64,000 nt of DNA from Bacteroides caccae (GTDB taxonomy: Bacteria > Bacteroidota > Bacteroidia > Bacteroidales > Bacteroidaceae). Shown in pieces: positions 61,828 through 64,000 of this stretch. Numbering within the stretch: the first letter of the stretch is position 1; every line of letters starts with the position of its first letter. The DNA lies in the NCBI RefSeq assembly GCF_002222615.2, contig NZ_CP022412.2, positions 4,278,001-4,342,000 of the forward strand. Direction: 5' to 3'. The notes beneath the pieces are model-generated. The model searched no databases and was not told the origin of the DNA. It saw nothing but the letters and a program-made list of their open reading frames with translations. A program made the position numbers and the translations under genes.

Positions 61828-64000
61828 TTAATCTTCCGGCCTTAAAACGACACCCAGTTTTTTCTTTCCGTCCATCTTGACTATCATCGGCTTCTCAAAA
61901 CGGACATGACGCAAGAATTTCGTTTCGTCTACCGCCGGTTGGGCATTAAGGAAATCCTGATCGTAAACACCGTCATTCATAAAAGCGTTGATAGTGAAAT
62001 AGCCTACTCCGAAAGAAGTCAGGTTCTGGAAGAAGTGTGTGCCTTGACTCGGATCTACGCGGTAATTAGTCAAACCGGCTTCCACTATCACACGGGCAGC
62101 AGAAATATGCGGCCATTTCACCGGAATACCCAACCATGTATCGCTGCTTCCCCAACGTCCCGGACCGACAAGTACATAATTCTTACCTTCATTCAGGAAC
62201 TGCCGGTTGATTTTTTCTATTTCCCAAGCAATAGCCTGATTGTTCGAAGCACTGTAACCCTCAGTCTTTACATAGACAATATCGTGAATTTCGTTCATAA
62301 TGCCATGTCCCAACGAATTATAAGAACGAAGGATAACGTCCTCATCCCGTATCTCATTCAAATCTTCGTCCAACATTTCCTTACTATCCACAATCGGCCG
62401 GATCTGTAACAAATAAAATGTGCCTGTCTTATCCTGTTCGCGACTCATGGTAGCCGCAAACTCAATTTCAACCGGACGGCGCATTTCCTGTTCGCCATAC
62501 TTCAGCACTAATTGAAGAATCCGAGGCAACGGGAATACATCATGTTGCAGAATGTTTGCAAACGTAATCACCTTGCGTCCGCCCGGATACAAACCGTCAC
62601 GGATAACCTGATCGTAAGGATCGTATGTAGAAGCAATATACCGCAAAGCTCCATCGTTTTCCGCCTCTTTCACATGAAGTTTCAACAAATTGAAGCCATC
62701 ATCGATAGAGAAATCATGCCCTGCATTCTTCAAATCCAAGGCATAGAAGCGGGTCTGGGTTTCTTTCAGAGCTATTTCCATTTCGCTGGTCTGTAACACC
62801 TGATTGGGGTGATAAGGAGAGAAACGAAGCGTCATACCGCCGTCTACAATATATTTTCCCAATCCCAGTGCCAGATTGACGGTTCCTTCCTCCGCTTTTT
62901 CATCACCCAACGGATAATAATTCAGCGAACGAGCCACACCGGACATGGATGGATAATAACGGTCACCATACTGATTGCCGACTACTTCCTGCAAAATAAC
63001 GGCCATTTTTTCCTGATCGATCACATTCGATGTAGCCTGCATATAGGCTTTACTATCCCGAAAATAAACAGAAGCATAAACGCCTTTGATTGCATCGGAA
63101 AGCATACGCAACATTTCATACCGATCGTCCAGATAAGGAATCATATAAGTGTTATAGATTCCGGCAAACGGCTGATAGTGAGAATCTTCCAACAAAGAAG
63201 AAGAACGGATAGCAATAGGCGATTTCACCACATCAAAGAAAGTAAAAAAGTCCTCTACCAGTCTGTCCGGCAATTTTGCTTTCAGGAAATATCGCAATAT
63301 CGTATCATCATCCGCATCCGAAAGCGCAATCTGATACAGATTGTTAATGTCCATAAATTCATCGAATACGTCCGTACAAAGCACCACTGTCTTAGGAATG
63401 GCAACACGGGCATTCTCAAACTCTTCAAATTCGGGATAACGTTTCACCATATTATCTATAAAAGCCAAACCGCGTCCCTTTCCTCCCAACGAACCGTCAC
63501 CGATACGGGCAAAGTTGGAATAACGGTCGAAACGGTCACGTTTAAAGACGGCAACCACTCCCTGATTCTTCATTTTACGGTATTTCACAATCGCTTCAAA
63601 GATAATCCGGCGATGCGCATCCACGTCCTGAAGGCTGCTCCATGTAATAGGTTTCAAAAACTCTGCCACCGGGAACATGGCGCGTGAATAAAGCCAGCGT
63701 GACACATGATTCCGGCTAATATGATACAAGAAAGACTCGGCAGGCACAGCGAACAGGATATTCTGCAATTCTTTCAGATTACGTACACGGGCAATCTCCT
63801 CCCCTGTCTCCGGATTACGGAACACAAAGTCGCCGAAACCAAAGTTATCAGAAACGATACGCCGCAGGTCGACGTCCATTTTCTTGGAGTTCTTGTCGAT
63901 AAAACTAGCGCCATACTTTGCTGCATACGAAGCGTTCTCTGATTCGGAAGACTGGATAATCAACGGTACAAACGGATCATTCTTACGTATCTCAGCGCAT
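61828..64000 (-). CDS. PEP/pyruvate-binding domain protein (PPDK_N type), cut by window end
   Basis: The frame is open to the window edge (CAEIRKNDPFVPLIIQSSES at the N-terminal end), so the gene starts beyond 64000; about 723 codons are visible. PPDK_N/ATP-grasp-like domain: RIGDGSLGGKGRGLAFIDNM, VAIPKTVVLCTDVFDEFMD, IAIRSSSLLEDSHYQPFAGIYNTYM and 'KMAVILQEVVGNQYGDRYYP'. No swivelling His domain or PEP-binding barrel follows, so it is not a complete PPDK or PEP synthase. In Bacteroides such proteins carry a receiver-like domain at the N-terminus, which is outside the window. Function is not established. Confidence 0.85.
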   Translation of the reverse strand, partial: CAEIRKNDPFVPLIIQSSESENASYAAKYGASFIDKNSKKMDVDLRRIVSDNFGFGDFVFRNPETGEEIARVRNLKELQNILFAVPAESFLYHISRNHVSRWLYSRAMFPVAEFLKPITWSSLQDVDAHRRIIFEAIVKYRKMKNQGVVAVFKRDRFDRYSNFARIGDGSLGGKGRGLAFIDNMVKRYPEFEEFENARVAIPKTVVLCTDVFDEFMDINNLYQIALSDADDDTILRYFLKAKLPDRLVEDFFTFFDVVKSPIAIRSSSLLEDSHYQPFAGIYNTYMIPYLDDRYEMLRMLSDAIKGVYASVYFRDSKAYMQATSNVIDQEKMAVILQEVVGNQYGDRYYPSMSGVARSLNYYPLGDEKAEEGTVNLALGLGKYIVDGGMTLRFSPYHPNQVLQTSEMEIALKETQTRFYALDLKNAGHDFSIDDGFNLLKLHVKEAENDGALRYIASTYDPYDQVIRDGLYPGGRKVITFANILQHDVFPLPRILQLVLKYGEQEMRRPVEIEFAATMSREQDKTGTFYLLQIRPIVDSKEMLDEDLNEIRDEDVILRSYNSLGHGIMNEIHDIVYVKTEGYSASNNQAIAWEIEKINRQFLNEGKNYVLVGPGRWGSSDTWLGIPVKWPHISAARVIVEAGLTNYRVDPSQGTHFFQNLTSFGVGYFTINAFMNDGVYDQDFLNAQPAVDETKFLRHVRFEKPMIVKMDGKKKLGVVLRPED

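Noticed and set aside
61828..63963. TTG at 63963 as start of the PEP/pyruvate-binding protein
   Set aside because: The frame is open to the window edge, so the gene is simply cut.

Overview
The window is a piece of a Bacteroides chromosome. The evidence is a SusC/SusD pair next to a glycoside hydrolase, the Bacteroidota promoter form TTTG-N19-TAnnTTTG ahead of many genes, many SPII lipoproteins, and a cold-shock / DEAD-helicase / RRM cluster like the one around BT_1884-BT_1887 of B. thetaiotaomicron. That species comparison is from memory; no search was run.

Layout. (1) About 1-8,870 is the end of an integrated mobile element, richer in GC than the rest. It holds topoisomerase III, a PRTRC cassette (E, C, a small basic protein, F, B, ThiF), a NYN-domain protein and three small excisionase/MerR-type HTH proteins. 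It ends at a fragment of a tRNA 3' end (8,845-8,868) followed by the chromosomal terminator. (2) 8,961-10,341 is an ISL3/ISAon1-like insertion sequence with a frameshifted first ORF, placed against an acetyltransferase remnant. (3) 10.6-13.9 kb holds the cold-shock protein, DEAD-box helicase, RRM protein (RbpB-like) and uracil-DNA glycosylase. (4) 13.9-23.9 kb holds a TPR regulator, lipoproteins, a TIGR02757 protein, a catalytically degenerate aspartokinase and an AraC/GyrI regulator. (5) 24-28.1 kb holds three paralogous minus-strand small RNAs, each with an ideal promoter and terminator, around an SDR enzyme, PncB and an acetyltransferase. (6) 28.7-32.7 kb is a cobalamin riboswitch and a three-gene propionyl-CoA carboxylase operon. 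(7) 33.9-43.2 kb is a small polysaccharide utilisation locus (membrane AraC sensor, GH16, SusC, SusD) bracketed by two direct copies of a ~195 bp element. (8) 43.2-54.6 kb holds an amidase, MetY, a TolC/EmrA/EmrB-type efflux operon with a possible leader ORF, malic enzyme, a small membrane protein and glutamate dehydrogenase. (9) 54.9-64 kb holds a PCMD lipoprotein/outer-membrane barrel pair, a MITE, a broken Rpn nuclease gene, a second PCMD lipoprotein, an AraC regulator and the 3' part of a PEP/pyruvate-binding protein.

The strongest unexplained signals are: (a) three intergenic arrays of short palindromes, each with a different core but all repeating at exactly 22 bp (25,697-25,793; 45,794-45,877; 58,497-58,575); (b) the small-RNA family, whose conserved segment is antisense to a Bacteroides-type translation start, in the same window as an RbpB-like protein and a SusCD locus; (c) the pseudo-aspartokinase; (d) the PRTRC cassette beside a NYN/LOTUS-like protein at an element edge.
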